DNA of 64,000 nt from Siphonodentalium dalli (lineage: Eukaryota > Mollusca > Scaphopoda > Gadilida > Siphonodentaliidae), in NCBI GenBank assembly GCA_032622095.1, contig CP136069.1:102394278-102458277 (forward strand), written 5' to 3'. The notes beneath the pieces are model-generated. The model worked only from the letters and a program-made list of their open reading frames with translations, was not told where the DNA came from and did no database searches. Positions 34,038-45,365 of the stretch are shown here, piece by piece; the first letter of the stretch is position 1; the number at the start of each line of letters is the position of its first letter. Position numbers and translations under genes: made by a program.

Positions 34038-34900
34038 TTGTCGATTGCACATAGTGCATTCCATATACTTAATAGACACAGTGATATAATGTCACAAAAG
34101 GCATCTGATGCCGACACAGTCGGAGAAAAAACGGTCAAAATTACCAACAAAAAGGCCAAACAAAATGCCTCGAAGTTGTTGACGCACGTGGTGAGGGCGG
34201 AAAGGATGGCGGAAGTAGTGAAATACTATCGCACCTCAAACAAATTTTGTCTTGTCAGCATCAAGGCTTTCAGTTAGTTGACATGGCCATACGCATCACT
34301 TCGCTGGAACAGAATAAAAACCAGCCTTACTCTAGTCATCATGACTATTATTATGATGAAAGTGTTGATGTCACCAACGAAGGTGGCTCTGAGTGTGGAC
34401 ATGAGTCTGACATTCCTTCCACGTCGTCACGATTTGCGTCAATGTCACAGCAATTAACATCACAAGAGATTGTTGCGCCGGCCATTGATGCACTCTGGCA
34501 ACCTCAATCACAGATATGTTTCGGCAAGGGATTGCTGAGGATCAGTACCAAAACATGACGCGTGACAATCAGAATTCTCGACCTGACAATTGTGAGGTTC
34601 TCCAGGTGGTAAAAGTCAACACATTTAATAGTGTGGGACGTTTTGTCGCAAACAGCGAAAACTAATGATAAAAAGTTACAGAATGTTGAAACTGCATTGA
34701 TTAAATCTTCGGTTATATTGGCTAAAATGGCTGATACAGCTGCCAGCCTTGAAAAGGATTGTCCTCCTTTGGAGCCTCTCATTGATCAAACCAATGATGC
34801 CCTAGCTTTGCTGGGACAAGGGAACTTTCTTCTCAACAACACGAGAAAGGATTTTCTGAAACCTGAGATGCGAGGGGAATATGTTCACCTCTGCTAGCAT
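34038..34900 (+). pseudogene. DIRS ORF1, gag-like, frameshifted
   Basis: Three successive overlapping frames (34038-34277, 34247-34558, 34631-34897) read as one broken protein. They encode a basic N-terminal part (KITNKKAKQNASK), a His/Tyr/Asp/Ser-rich acidic middle, and a Leu/Lys helical C-terminal part (KTNDKKLQNVETALIKSS). A downstream Gly/Ser/Arg-rich piece (CGCGRGRFTSK, near 35020-35080) resembles the tail of DIRS gag proteins. Gag of this class is poorly conserved; the call rests on position ahead of RT in an intact DIRS layout. At least two frameshifts are required to connect it. Confidence 0.6.
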
Positions 34901-35230
34901 TCTCGGCCCGTCACAAACTACCTTTTTGGATAAGATGTCTCCAAGACGGCCAAAGAAATAGAGGACACTCAGAAAATTGGTCATAAGATGACACATTCCT
35001 CAAAAGGAAAAGCCCCTGTTTGCGGGTGTGGACGTGGCAGGTTTACTAGTAAGCCATATCAATATAGTGACCGCAGTTCATTTGGGTCTTCTCGTCCTGG
35101 ATCTTCCTCGAAAGAAGTTGGCAATGCTGCTAGCTACATGCCAAAAAAACGCCAAACGGGGTAACCTCAGGACCCGGACTGGCATATACTATTAAACCAT
35201 CCTACAGTTGTTAAACAGGTAGGCCATACC

Positions 35231-36690
35231 ATGATAACTATTAATCAGAAATTTATTGCATGGCAATTACGGTTTCATGTAAAACATTGGGAATCTTTGA
35301 CTTGGGATCGATTTATTCTTGATGTTGTTCAGCATTATCATATTGAATTTGGTGTCAACGGGCCACCGGTACAATACCCTGTGCTCGCTAGACAAAATCA
35401 TTTCAAAATGGCATATGTCGCCAAGATTGATGAAGCTATTGATCAGCTTCTTGGACAACAAATACTGGTTCAAGTTTCCGACATTACTCGTGGGCAATTC
35501 ATCCTGCCCATCAGAACAAAACCTGACACTAATGTCAGTAATGAGGTTCGTCTAATATTGAATTTACGAAAATTCATGAGTGTTCCATATTATCATTTTA
35601 AGATGGAGACCTTTGAATCAGCCCTATTTTTTTTTAAACCAAACATTTATATGTGCATTGTTGATATACGACATGCTTACTATTCTGTACATTTAGCTGA
35701 AATACTCAAAAATACTCAAAAATACTTTCGGTTCTGGTGGAAGGGTGGCACCTATCAATTTACTTGTCTATCCAATGGGTATGCCGCCACGCCCAGAATA
35801 TTCACCAAACTGATGAAACCAGTTTTAACCACATTGAGAATGAATGGTTACCTCAATACCAGTTTTATTGACGATACCTTGTTTGGCGGTATCAGAAGTG
35901 CAATGTAGAAATAATGTGCATGCTACTGTTCAGTTACTGACTAAGTTGGGATTTATGATCCACCCAACAAAATCTGTCATGACACCCACCCAGGAAATAA
36001 CCTTCCTAGGTAATGTAATGTCACCGTGACAATATTTACCAGCTGACAAAAAGCTAAAGTTAAAAGAGTCTTGTGCTCATTTGTTGCCCTTATAACAAAC
36101 TAGCATATGAATACTAGCTCGGGTTATTGGCATTTTGATATCAACGTTTTCTGCTGTTGATTATGGAAAGCTGCATTATAGCACCATAGAATGTCAGAAA
36201 ATTCTGGTGATTTTTATGCCAATAACTTATGATATGAAAACTGGTGGATTCAAAATATTGATACCCAAGTTTGGCATATAGTACGGGGCAACCCTAACAA
36301 AACTGTGTTCAATGATAGTGGCAAGTCAGGCTGGGGTGCTGTATTTAATGACCTTTCAGTTGGAGGCCAGGTGGTCAGCACTGGAAAGTAGTATGCACAT
36401 TAACTACTTGGAAATTTTAGCCATTAAATTTGCTATTAAAGCATTCTTAACTGAACAGTCAACATGTTTTAATTCTGACTGACAGCACAACAGCTGTGGC
36501 ATACATCAATAACATGGGTGGGACAAGGTTCCCTCCTTGTAACCAGATTAGTAAAGATATTTGGCTGTTATGCCAGCAGAATGGCAATTGGTTATCATGT
36601 TCCCACATACCTGGGTCCACAAATGTGGCCGATAAACCATCTAGGATGTTTAATGATAGATTAGAATGGGAACTACACACTCCCATTTAT
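35231..36690 (+). pseudogene. DIRS reverse transcriptase and RNase H, frameshifted
   Basis: Copies the element RNA and degrades the RNA strand. RT: a segment typical of DIRS before the fingers (HWESLTWDRFILDVVQ), then a palm Asp in CIVDIRHAYYSV, the CLSNGYAATPRIFTKLM block and the catalytic FIDD (residues 212-215 of the frame at 35231), where most relatives have YxDD or similar. The frame stops at 35908 and continues in another frame to about 36029 (KLGFMIHPTKS). RNase H: NDSGKSGWGA near 36311, LTDSTTAVAYINNMGG near 36475 and NVADKPSR near 36620 carry the three expected Asp positions, but with stops between. The 36690-37040 stretch follows directly. Degenerate; not functional as read. Confidence 0.88.
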
Positions 36691-36698
36691 AATGAATT

Positions 36699-37120
36699 AT
36701 GCCAGTTATGGGTTTCCCCAAGATAGACCTATTTGCATCCCGTTTCAATGCAAAAGTATCTACGTACTGTTCTTGGAAAATTGATCCAGAAGCAATTCAT
36801 ATTGGTGCATTTACCATGAATTGGGGTCAATTTGATCTGTGTTATTTATTTCCACCTTTCAGTCTAGTAGCTCGCTGCACTCAAAAGATCATTCACGACC
36901 AAGCTACCGGACTGATGATAATTCCTTGGTGGCCAACTCAACCATGGTTTTTGCTGGTGATGAGTATTGTTGTGGACATTCTCAGACTGTTGCCCAACAA
37001 TGCAGACTTATTACAACTGCCCCGGCAGCAACAAGTTAATCCACTATTCCCTCACTTGCAACTGATGGCCTGCAAGGTGTCAGGCATCAGTACAAAAGTG
37101 CTGGATTTTCGTCAAACTCA
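36699..37120 (+). pseudogene. DIRS domain after RNase H (methyltransferase-like region)
   Basis: The frame reads KIDLFASRFNAKVSTYCSW, then WGQFDLCYLFPPFSLV, then a hydrophobic IIPWWPTQPWFLLV. This block is characteristic of DIRS-type elements between RNase H and the recombinase; in DIRS-1 the region has been described as related to Dam-type methyltransferases. No catalytic assignment is possible here. It is open from 36699 to 37247 but overlaps the start of the recombinase in another frame at 37133. Confidence 0.65.
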
Positions 37121-37132
37121 ATCAAAGTCCTC

Positions 37133-38021
37133 ATGTCTTCATGGCGAAATTCCACGAAAAAACAGTACCGGTGCTACATTCGACGATGGTTCACATATAG
37201 TCATCGACGGACGATTGATCCCTTCCATCCCTCTGTACCAGAAGTGATAGACTTTCTGACTTCATTATTTCAAGAGGGCCTGCGCTATAGTGCCCTTAAA
37301 TACAGCTCGATCATCTCTTACTGCTGTGGGTATTCGTCTCAAACTATTTCCTGCCAGATCGCATCCCACTGTCAACAGATTTCTCAAGGGTGCTTTCAAT
37401 ATGCGACCACCTACAGCTCCCAAGGCCGTGATCTGGGATGTGAACACTGTGCTACAATATATCAGGACTTTATCACCAGTCAATCTCATAAGTTTGAAGT
37501 TGTTGACACTAAAAATAGTGATGTTAATTGCTCTATTGCATGCAGCGAGAATACAGACAATTAATTTGCTTTCACTTCAAGAAGGGCGAAGTGGGTTCAG
37601 TGGGTTACTGAAGCAAAGCCCAGCAGGCTATAATCCTCAGTTTTTGGTGTTGAAGGATTATCCTCCAGATAGGAGACTTTGTATATATACGATATTAACA
37701 GAATATTTAAAGAGAAGCCATAATTTGCGTCATGATGAGACGTCACTTCTTATTAGTTATGTTCAACGACATCAAAAAGTTTCTTGGGACACGATAGCTC
37801 GTTGGATTAAGGAAGTGCTGTCCAATTCCGGGATTGATACCAAAAGCTTCACTGCTCATAGTGTACGAGCAGCCAGCTCCAGTAAAGCCTTCAAGCAGGA
37901 TGTATCAATAAAGGAGATCATGGACAAAGCTGGGTGTACAGTGGAATATACCTTTCAGAAGTTTTACAACAAAGCTATCAATACAGAGAGATATGAAGCT
38001 GCAGCATTGCAGACAAACTAA
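37133..38021 (+). pseudogene. DIRS tyrosine recombinase (one frameshift)
   Basis: Integrates the circular cDNA; phage-integrase fold. N-terminal SAM-like part: SSWRNSTKKQYRCYIRRW, then PEVIDFLTSLF, in the frame starting 37133. Near 37290 the homology moves to the next frame, which stays open for 243 codons to 38021. Catalytic residues in that frame: Arg 87 (HAARIQTI), His 190 and Arg 193 (AHSVRAAS), and nucleophile Tyr 226 (TFQKFY). The position before TF that is usually Trp is Cys (AGCTVEYTF). The C-terminal catalytic half is intact; only the ~+1/-1 shift near 37290 breaks the gene. Confidence 0.9.
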
Positions 38022-38057
38022 TTGGTGAGTCTATGAATTTATCTCAATAGTTGCTTT

Positions 38058-38175
38058 GAAGATCCTAATTTAAGACAGAAGGATGATTTACTGCGAAGTA
38101 AAATAAAAAAAATAAACGAGTCTTACCTTGGGAAGGTGAGGTTCATTTTTAATTTTAGGAGTAGGAAATCACTGA
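38058..38175. repeat. DIRS internal complementary region
   Basis: 38058-38108 is the inverse of the left terminus (CTAATTTAAGACAGAAGGAT.., TTTACTGCGAAGTAAAAT). 38113-38175 is the inverse of the right terminus (ACGAGTCTTACCTTGGGAAG..). The two halves are adjacent, as if copied from a circular end-to-end junction. Confidence 0.88.
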
Positions 38176-38369
38176 GGGCTTAAATCCCGCCCTCCATACC
38201 CATGTCTATAAATATAATATAGGCTGCAGTAAATCATCCTGGTGAAATTTGGAATTTCTATCCATGCTCGAAGAGCATAAACATGTAAATAGTCAGTAAT
38301 TTCCTAGTGTGGTACCTTCAGAGGTACATATCTAAATTGGAATATTGAGATAAATTTGGCTGCAAAGAG

Positions 38370-38497
38370 TGAAGAGCGGTGTGTCGGCGCATGCACAGAG
38401 CGCTATCCTAATTTAAGTCCTCAGTGATTTCCTACTCGTAAAATTAAAAATGAATTTCACCTTCCCAAGGTAAGACTCGTTTATTTTTTTTATTTTT
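38370..38497. repeat. DIRS right inverted terminal repeat
   Basis: GTGTGTCGGCGCATGC..GCTATCCTAATTTAAG is the inverse of the left repeat. The outer part to ~38497 (CCTTCCCAAGGTAAGACTCG, then T-rich) has its inverse in the ICR. Confidence 0.85.
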
Positions 38498-38814
38498 CCA
38501 CTTATCTACTAAGCTGATAAGAAACCATCTCTCAGATATTCAAATAGATAATGATTTTTCGTGTTGTTCCTGATCATGATGATGTAAGATTCCATTTCAG
38601 CTTTCAGCCAATTGAACAAACACATGGTAATTCTAACCGATGAGGATGAAACTCAATACATATCATCCTTTTGAATTGAATAATGACTATATTGGGGCTT
38701 GTCAGAAACACCTGTATTGTTCAGTCGCAGAAATGTTGAAATCGCAATCAAATGAAATTTCACGTAATTAAACTCTCAATTGTCTGAGATTCTCGACAAA
38801 CAAGTGATTATGTA

Positions 38815-38935
38815 TAAGATATTCCCCGAGGTGTCGGGGTAATCGGAAAAATAATTAACCGAGTCGAAGCAGAGGTGATTATTTGGACGAATGCCCGACA
38901 GTGAGGGGAATATCTGTCTTAAACCTCAGTATTTA
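38815..38935. repeat. ~120-bp foldback element
   Basis: AAGATATTCCCCGAGGTGTCGG pairs imperfectly with CCCGACAGTGAGGGGAATATCT at 38897-38920, around ATAATTAACCGAGTCG..GAGGTGATTATT. It resembles in style, but not in sequence, the foldback at 14003. Confidence 0.6.
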
Positions 38936-39214
38936 AAGAATAACAAGACGAAATATAAAATTTGAGCTATAATTTTACTTATTGTTACCAGCGGGTAATC
39001 GGCTGGATATTGTGCAAGGGAGAACAATAGAAAATATGGCGACTGTGGTTTAAAGCTTAATAATAATTAGTAGTACTTCTTATAATCATTCATGTATCAA
39101 GGAAAAATCTTAAACTCATTAGCGAGTTACGAAAATACATTTTCGTAAGAAATCACGCCAGTCACCTGAGCTCGTGCCTACTTAATTAAAAAAAATATAT
39201 ATAACTTTAAATCT

Positions 39215-39550
39215 GCCTGTATTTATGAAGTCTGCTGGTCCCAAGCCCAGATAAAGGCTGAGGGGAGTTATTATAAAACAAAGTCAAAACAACTCAGTAA
39301 TGTGTAATTAACAAGACAGATTATAAGTAAGTGGTAGTTAATAATCATATTTTGATTAACGCTGTATACGGCCAATGTTATGTTCATTTGTGTGCGTTGT
39401 TTAGTAGCTTTGTATTCAAATAATGCTAATAACTCAAAAATAAGTCATCAAAGTTGGAAATAACACCACATACACCCCACTCACACACAAACCCAATTTT
39501 ACCCTTATATTCTGCTTTATGTACATTTGTGTTCGCTTTTTAGTAGGACC
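39215..39550 (-). repeat. Inverted copy of the 31060 / 33340 dispersed repeat
   Basis: Continuous here from CTGCTGGTCCCAAGCCCAG (39234) through TTACACATTACTGAG (inverse orientation) to AAGTCATCAAAGTTGG and GCTTTTTAGTAG. It lies just right of the DIRS element. Confidence 0.6.
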
Positions 39551-39774
39551 CATAATAAGTTGAATGACAGCTGTGGAAAGATAAAATTGTCTAAAAAACT
39601 ACATAGCGGTATTAAAGTAGGTATGGCAAGAAACTTGAGCAGAAAGTTATGGGGGTGTTACAGAAGCTTTTCTGTAGGTGATATCTTTATTTCTCATTTT
39701 ATCTATGTCAATTCTAGTAGAAACTCTTGAGACATCTCGAGTGGGACAAGTTGTACAGAAGCTTATAGAAGACT

Positions 39775-40250
39775 TTTTTGTCCCCCAAATTGTTTTTTGG
39801 GGGGACTATTAAAATAGTCGGTGTCTGTCCATGCAGAAAGTTTCCAGATGAGAACTTTGCGCTATCGGATCGAAAATTTGGTATGTGAGTTTATTGATCA
39901 GCTCGAAAACACAGTTCAAGTTCGAATATGGGTTTGGACCGCCCATTTTTGCCCGAGTTAAGGCCCCTTTTCGACCTAAAATTTGTCCATTCAGTAAGTT
40001 TCCTGATGATAACTTTATTTTGGGTTATTGGATCGAAACTAAATTTGGTACGTTAGTTTATGAGCTCAAAATACAGGTCAAGTTCGAATTTTTGCCAGAG
40101 TTATGGCCACTTTTCGACTTAGAATTTTGTCGTTTTGAAGTTCTGGATAACATTAGTTTGTGTGATCGGATCTGACCCAATATTGGTATGTGATTTTATC
40201 AGCTTCAAATACAGGTCAACTGAATCTCTTGATATTTGGTATATGGTCCA
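39775..40250 (+). mobile_element. Pearl/HINE-like element, family D
   Basis: Starts with a hairpin (CCCCCAAATTGTTTTTTGGGGGG at 39782-39804, shown only as its arms CCCCCAAA/TTTGGGGGG), then GTGTCTGTCCATGC. Three core repeats of ~125 bp follow with 'gatcgaaa..aaatttggta(t/c)g', 'acaggtcaagttcgaat' and 'gagtta(a/t)ggccccttttcgac'. No coding content. Confidence 0.65.
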
Positions 40251-40344
40251 ATTTCAGAAGACAAAGGCCAAATTTGAATTTGGTCATGGTCCGATGAGTT
40301 AAAAAAGACTATTCTTATGAAACAGCCACCTATTCGGGGAGCAG

Positions 40345-41000
40345 AGGGGGGGGGGGGGGGGGGGGGGGGGGGGTGAGCATACCAATTTTTTCTGGCCCCT
40401 ATGCTCATCAAAAATTTCAATTTGAACGCAAAAAATTGGACCAAAATGCCAAGTACATCAAACACATAAGTATGAATGCGAACAATTGGTTCAAAATGCT
40501 AAGTACAGTAATGCTCTAATTAATCGACCTCTTAACCAAAGCAGAATTATGGGTAACTTTTCAGGATTTAGTCGGAAATATGGCTTGTTGTCATTCATCG
40601 GAAAGCTCTCCCCGAGAGCTTTCCGATGAATGGCAACAAGCCATATTTCCGACTAAATCCTGAAAAGTTACCCATAATTCTGCTTTGGTTAAGAGGTCGA
40701 TTAATTAGAGCATTACTGTACATCAAACACATAATTATGAACATGAACAATTGGTCCAGTTCCGTAGGAACTTTATCTACCTCAGTTCCTACGACTGCAA
40801 GCTAGCTAGCAACCACAGCCAAAGCCGCGCCACCCCCAGAGCTTGCCGTCCACTACAAACCCCAGAGCTTGCCATCCATTAGCCCCCCCCCCAGAGCTTG
40901 CCATCTGTTAGTGGTGCAGCCGCGGCATGGGAGACCCCAAGGGACGGCCCACCAACCCTCGCCGGCCCGGGCTGTCCATATGCATATATATATATATATA
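40345..41000 (+). repeat. Left inverted repeat of the 40.3-48.5 kb block
   Basis: Opens with a ~25-nt poly-G, then GTGAGCATACCAATTTTTTC, GGCCCCTATGCTCATCA, AAATGC.AAGTACATCAAACAC, a GTTCCGTAGGAACTTTATCTACC palindrome (partly shown), AGCCGCGCCACCCCCAGAGC, repeated CAGAGCTTGCC(A/G)TC units and a (TA)n run. The whole is found inverted at 48120-48490. It is interrupted by the MITE at 40506-40718. Outward of the poly-G the two copies do not match. Confidence 0.82.
40506..40718. mobile_element. 213-bp near-perfect palindromic MITE, TA TSD
   Basis: TA at 40504-40505 and 40719-40720 flank CAGTAATGCTCTAATTAATC..GATTAATTAGAGCATTACTG. The arms of ~104 bp pair almost perfectly (one T/C difference at ~40591) around a ~5-nt loop. 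The matching repeat at 48360-48390 and 40455-40470 shows the empty site AAATGCTAAGTACATCAAAC, so the TA duplication is certain. A TA duplication with CAGT ends is Tc1/mariner-like. The high arm identity suggests recent insertion or conversion. Confidence 0.92.
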
Positions 41001-41049
41001 AAAAACTATATATTAAAGATCTGTAATATATCATTGGTATATCCTCCCA

Positions 41050-42120
41050 ATGAATTATATATAAAGACAAGAAAGTAATAACTATAGAACAAAAAGGAAG
41101 GTCAGTTAGGTCAGACTCGCAGTCCTATTCAGTATTCGAGCTATTCGTCGGTATCATGATCGCGGACACTAGTGTTGGAAGGTTATAGAATTTACGTTTC
41201 GGTTTTCGTTTTTTTTGGTAAAAAAACCTCGGTTTCGGTTTTAGTATGCAATCACTTAACATATAGAAATTACTGCCAAATTGAGTGTCAATTAGTCCCA
41301 CATGCACAACCAGATACAGAGTAGCATGGAGCATTTCCTTGATAAAAGGGAAGATCATTGAAGAAATTAAAGACGTTTTGGGTTGCTTCAACTACGATGT
41401 CTGTTTGGTCACTCAATTGAATTGATCATATTAGATCACAACAGGGAGGAAGAACGGGAAGAGTGAAGACATTGTGCAGCTGATCTCAATCATCAAACTT
41501 TGTCGACTTACATACTTTTTATAAACCCCACTGTAAAACAGTTTTAGTATGTCGTGGTGTGATTCCAATTTGAATCCATGTTGCTTCGTGCAGTATTAAC
41601 TATTAAGTTACGAAAGCACGCATTGCCACACAACGCCACTTTTACATTGTCACTTCCTTGTGTGCATTCAGACTTGATACACAGTGACTGCACACGTGCT
41701 TTTGTCGGAAGATCAGAGAAAACTTCAAAGGATCGGAATTGATTGAAGGTCGCCGACACTTCCAGACAGTTCGAGAATTGCTACTAAGTATCGGATACTA
41801 CCGCGTGTACCAATTAATGCTTCCATTGCACTCTACTATCGGTGACACAGGATTTAGTATTAGTTTTGCATCATTTAACCTAATATTTTTAGGATAACTC
41901 ACGTTCACATTCAACTGACAACAGGGTGCGGTTACGTCCGGTTCATTTTTTTCTAACCGGTTACGTTGCTAACCGGTTATCCGTCTAACCGTTTCAGCTC
42001 TAGTGATGACTGGTATTAATCAGACTGGGTGTTTATAGTGTATATTTTGTGGTTGCAAGTTACCCAATTTTGAAGGAAATTCCGTATAATTAGAATAGTT
42101 AGTGGCTGTCGCTATATGTC
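41050..42120. other. No gene seen
   Basis: AT-rich sequence between the left inverted repeat and the satellite. A cluster of CTAACCGGTTA-type motifs occurs at 41953-41995. Frames at 41125-41391 and 41544-41759 (minus) have no recognisable domain. Confidence 0.5.
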
Positions 42121-42144
42121 CACATAATCACGATTCCTACCCCA

Positions 42145-45100
42145 CAGCAAATCTCATTCACGACGGAGCTGCGCTGATGCAGCATTAAATAGTGGCTCAT
42201 GAGAGGAGCTTTCATTAAACAATGCCTTATCCCTTTCACGACGGGAGCTTTGCTGGTAGAGCATTAAATAGTACCTTATACCATCCGTGACGGAGCTGTG
42301 CTGGTGCAGCATTAAATAGTGGCTCATTCCTTTCATGAGAGGAGCTTTCATTATACAATGCCTTTAATATCCCTTTCACAACGGGAGCTTTGCTGGTAGA
42401 GCATTAAATAGTACCATATACCATACGTGACGGACCTGTGCTGGTGCAGAATTAAATAGTGGCTCATCCCTTTCATGAGAGGAGCTTTCATTAAACAATG
42501 CCTTATCCCTTTCACGACGGGAACTTTGCTGGTAGAGCATTAAATAGTACCTTATACCATCCGTGACGGAGCTGCGCTGATGCAGCATTAAATAGTGGCT
42601 CATCCCTTTCATGAGAGGAGCTTTCATTAAACAATGCCTTATCCCTTTCACGACGGGAGCTTTGCTTGTAGAGCATTAAATAGTATCTTATACCATCCGT
42701 GACGGAGCTGTGCTGGTGCAGCATTAAATAGTGGCTCATCCCTTTCATGAGAGGAGCTTTCATTAAACAATGCATTATCCCTTTCACGACGGGAGCTTTG
42801 CTGGTAGAGCATTAAATATTACCTTATACCATCCGTGACGGAGCTGCGCTGATGCAGCATTAAATAGTGGCTCATCCCTTTCATGAGAGGAGCTTTCATT
42901 AAACAATGCCTTATCCCTTTCACGACGGGAGCTTTGCTGGTAGAGCATTAAATAGTACCTTATACCATCCGTGATGGAGCTGCGCTGGTGCAGCATTAAA
43001 TAGTGGCTGATCCTTTCATGAGAGGAGCTTTCATTAAACAATGCCTTATCCCTTTCACGACGGGAGCTTTGCTGGTAGAGCATTAAATAGTACCTTATAC
43101 CATCCGTGACGGAGCTGTGCTGGTGCAGCATTAAATAGTGGCTCATCCCTTTCATGAGAGGAGCTTTCATTAAACAATGCCTTATCCCTTTCACGACGGG
43201 AGCTTTGCTGGTAGAGCATTAAATAGTACATTATACCATCCGTGACGGAGCTATGCTGGTGCAGCATTAAATAGTGGCTCATCCCTTTCATGACAAGAGC
43301 TTTCATTAAACAATGCCTTATCCCTTTCACGACGGGAGCTTTGATGGTAGAGCATTAAATAGTACCATATACCATCCGTGACCAAGCTGCGCTGATGCAG
43401 CATTAAATAGTGTCTCATCCCTTTCATAAGAGGAGCTTTCATTAAACAATGCCATATCCCTTTCCCGACGGGAGCTTTTCTGGTAGAGCATTAAATAGTA
43501 CCTAATACCATCCGTGACGGAGCTGTGCTGGTGCAGTATTAAATAGTGGCTCATCCCTTTCATTAAACAATGCCTTATCCCTTTCACAACGGGAGCTTTG
43601 CTGGTAGAGCATTAAATAGTACCATATACCATACGTGACGGACCTGTGCTGGTGCAGAATTAAATAGTGGCTCATCCCTTTCATGAGAGGAGCTTTCATT
43701 AAACAATGCCTTATCCCTTTCACGACGGGAACTTTGCTGGTAGAGCATTAAATAGTACCTTATACCATCCGTGACGGAGCTGCGCTGATGCAGCATTAAA
43801 TAGTGGCTCATCCCTTTCATGAGAGGAGCTTTCATTAAACAATGCCTTATCCCTTTCACGACGGGAGCTTTGCTGGTAGAGCATTAAATAGTACCTTATA
43901 CCATCCGTGATGGAGCTGCGCTGGTGCAGCATTAAATAGTGGCTGATCCCTTTCATGAGAGGAGCTTTCATTAAACAATGCCTTATCCCTTTCACGACGG
44001 GAGCTTTGCTGGTAGAGCATTAAATAGTACCTTATACCATCCGTGACGGAGCTGTGCTGGTGCAGCATTAAATAGTGGCTCATCCCTTTCATGAGAGGAG
44101 CTTTCATTAAACAATGCCTTATCCCTTTCACGACGGGAGCTTTGCTGGTAGAGCATTAAATAGTACATTATACCATCCGTGACGGAGCTATGCTGGTGCA
44201 GCATTAAATAGTGGCTCATCCCTTTCATGAGAGGAGCTTTCATTAAACAATGCATTATCCCTTTCACGACGGGAGCTTTGCTGGTAGAGCATTAAATATT
44301 ACCTTATACCATCCGTGACGGAGCTGCGCTGATGCAGCATTAAATAGTGGCTCATCCCTTTCATGAGAGGAGCTTTCATTAAACAATGCCTTATCCCTTT
44401 CACGACGGGAGCTTTGCTGGTAGAGCATTAAATAGTACCTTATACCATCCGTGATGGAGCTGCGCTGGTGCAGCATTAAATAGTGGCTGATCCCTTTCAT
44501 GAGAGGAGCTTTCATTAAACAATGCCTTATCCCTTTCACGACGGGAGCTTTGCTGGTAGAGCATTAAATAGTACCTTATACCATCCGTGACGGAGCTGTG
44601 CTGGTGCAGCATTAAATAGTGGCTCATCCCTTTCATGAGAGGAGCTTTCATTAAACAATGCCTTATCCCTTTCACGACGGGAGCTTTGCTGGTAGAGCAT
44701 TAAATAGTACATTATACCATCCGTGACGGAGCTATGCTGGTGCAAGCATTAAATAGTGGCTCATCCCTTTCATGACAAGAGCTTTCATTAAACAATGCCT
44801 TATCCCTTTCACGACGGGAGCTTTGATGGTAGAGCATTAAATAGTACCATATACCATCCGTGACCAAGCTGCGCTGATGCAGCATTAAATAGTGTCTCAT
44901 CCCTTTCATAAGAGGAGCTTTCATTAAACAATGCCATATCCCTTTCCCGACGGAGCTTTTCTGGTAGAGCATTAAATAGTACCTAATACCATCCGTGACG
45001 GAGCTGTGCTGGTGCAGTATTAAATAGTGGCTCATCCCTTTCATTAAACAATGCCTTATCCCTTTCACGACGGGAGCTTTGCTTGTAGAGCATTAAATAG

Positions 45101-45355
45101 TACCTTATGACATCCGTGACGGAGCTGCGCTGATGCAGCATTAAATAGTGGCTCATCCCTTTCATGAGAGGAGCTTTCATTAAACAATGCATTATCCCTT
45201 TCACGATGGGAGCTTTGCTGGTAGAGCATTAAATAGTACCTTTATATACCAACCGTGACGGAGCTGTGCTGGCGCAGCATTAAATAGTGGCTCATCCCTT
45301 TCACCAGAGGAGCTTTCATTAAACAATGCCTTATCCCTTTCACGACGGCGTTCAA
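42145..45355. repeat. Satellite array, 136-bp trimeric unit, ~23-24 copies
   Basis: The unit of 136 bp is made of three related submonomers of about 49, 48 and 39 bp. Each has the plan [CCCTTTCAYGA / CCATCCGTGA]-[GGAGCTT/GGAGCTG]-[CATTAAA]-[end TAT/CAT]; for example CCCTTTCACGACGGGAGCTT, ACCATCCGTGACGGAGCTGT and CCCTTTCATGAGAGGAGCTT. The array also shows higher-order duplications: variant-marked blocks recur at offsets of ~1,481 bp (about 42750-43580 against 44235-45060), ~1,207 bp (42410 against 43617) and ~542 bp (43911 against 44453). The minus strand yields many overlapping 91-codon frames (MKGIRHCLMKAPL...). Because 136 is not a multiple of 3, each frame crosses two units before meeting a stop, so these are artefacts of the repeat. 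Confidence 0.95.
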
Positions 45356-45365
45356 TAGCGCCACA

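Larger units (their letters stand above)
33887..38497 (+). mobile_element. DIRS-type tyrosine-recombinase retrotransposon, ~4.6 kb
   Basis: Order: inverted end, gag-like region, RT, RNase H, a DIRS-specific domain, tyrosine recombinase, internal complementary region (ICR), inverted end. The left end (33887-33950) contains CTTAAATTAGGATAG..GCATGCGCCGACACAC, found inverted at 38370-38420. The ICR (about 38058-38175) is complementary first to the left terminus (33887-33930) and then to the right terminus (38413-38493), as expected for DIRS elements that circularise through a template spanning both ends. Coding regions carry several frameshifts and stops, so this copy is defective. There are no LTRs or DDE integrase. 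Confidence 0.93.

Noticed and set aside
36459-36686. 75-codon minus frame within the DIRS RNase H
   Set aside because: Antisense shadow of the RNase H coding strand.
42154-45204. Series of overlapping 60-136-codon minus-strand frames with MKGIRHCLMKAPLMKG-like repeats
   Set aside because: They follow from the 136-bp satellite: the unit is not a multiple of 3 and most frames are stop-free over two units. No unique protein is encoded.
42145-45355. CRISPR-like array
   Set aside because: Units are contiguous and near-identical throughout with no unique spacers, and the genome is eukaryotic.
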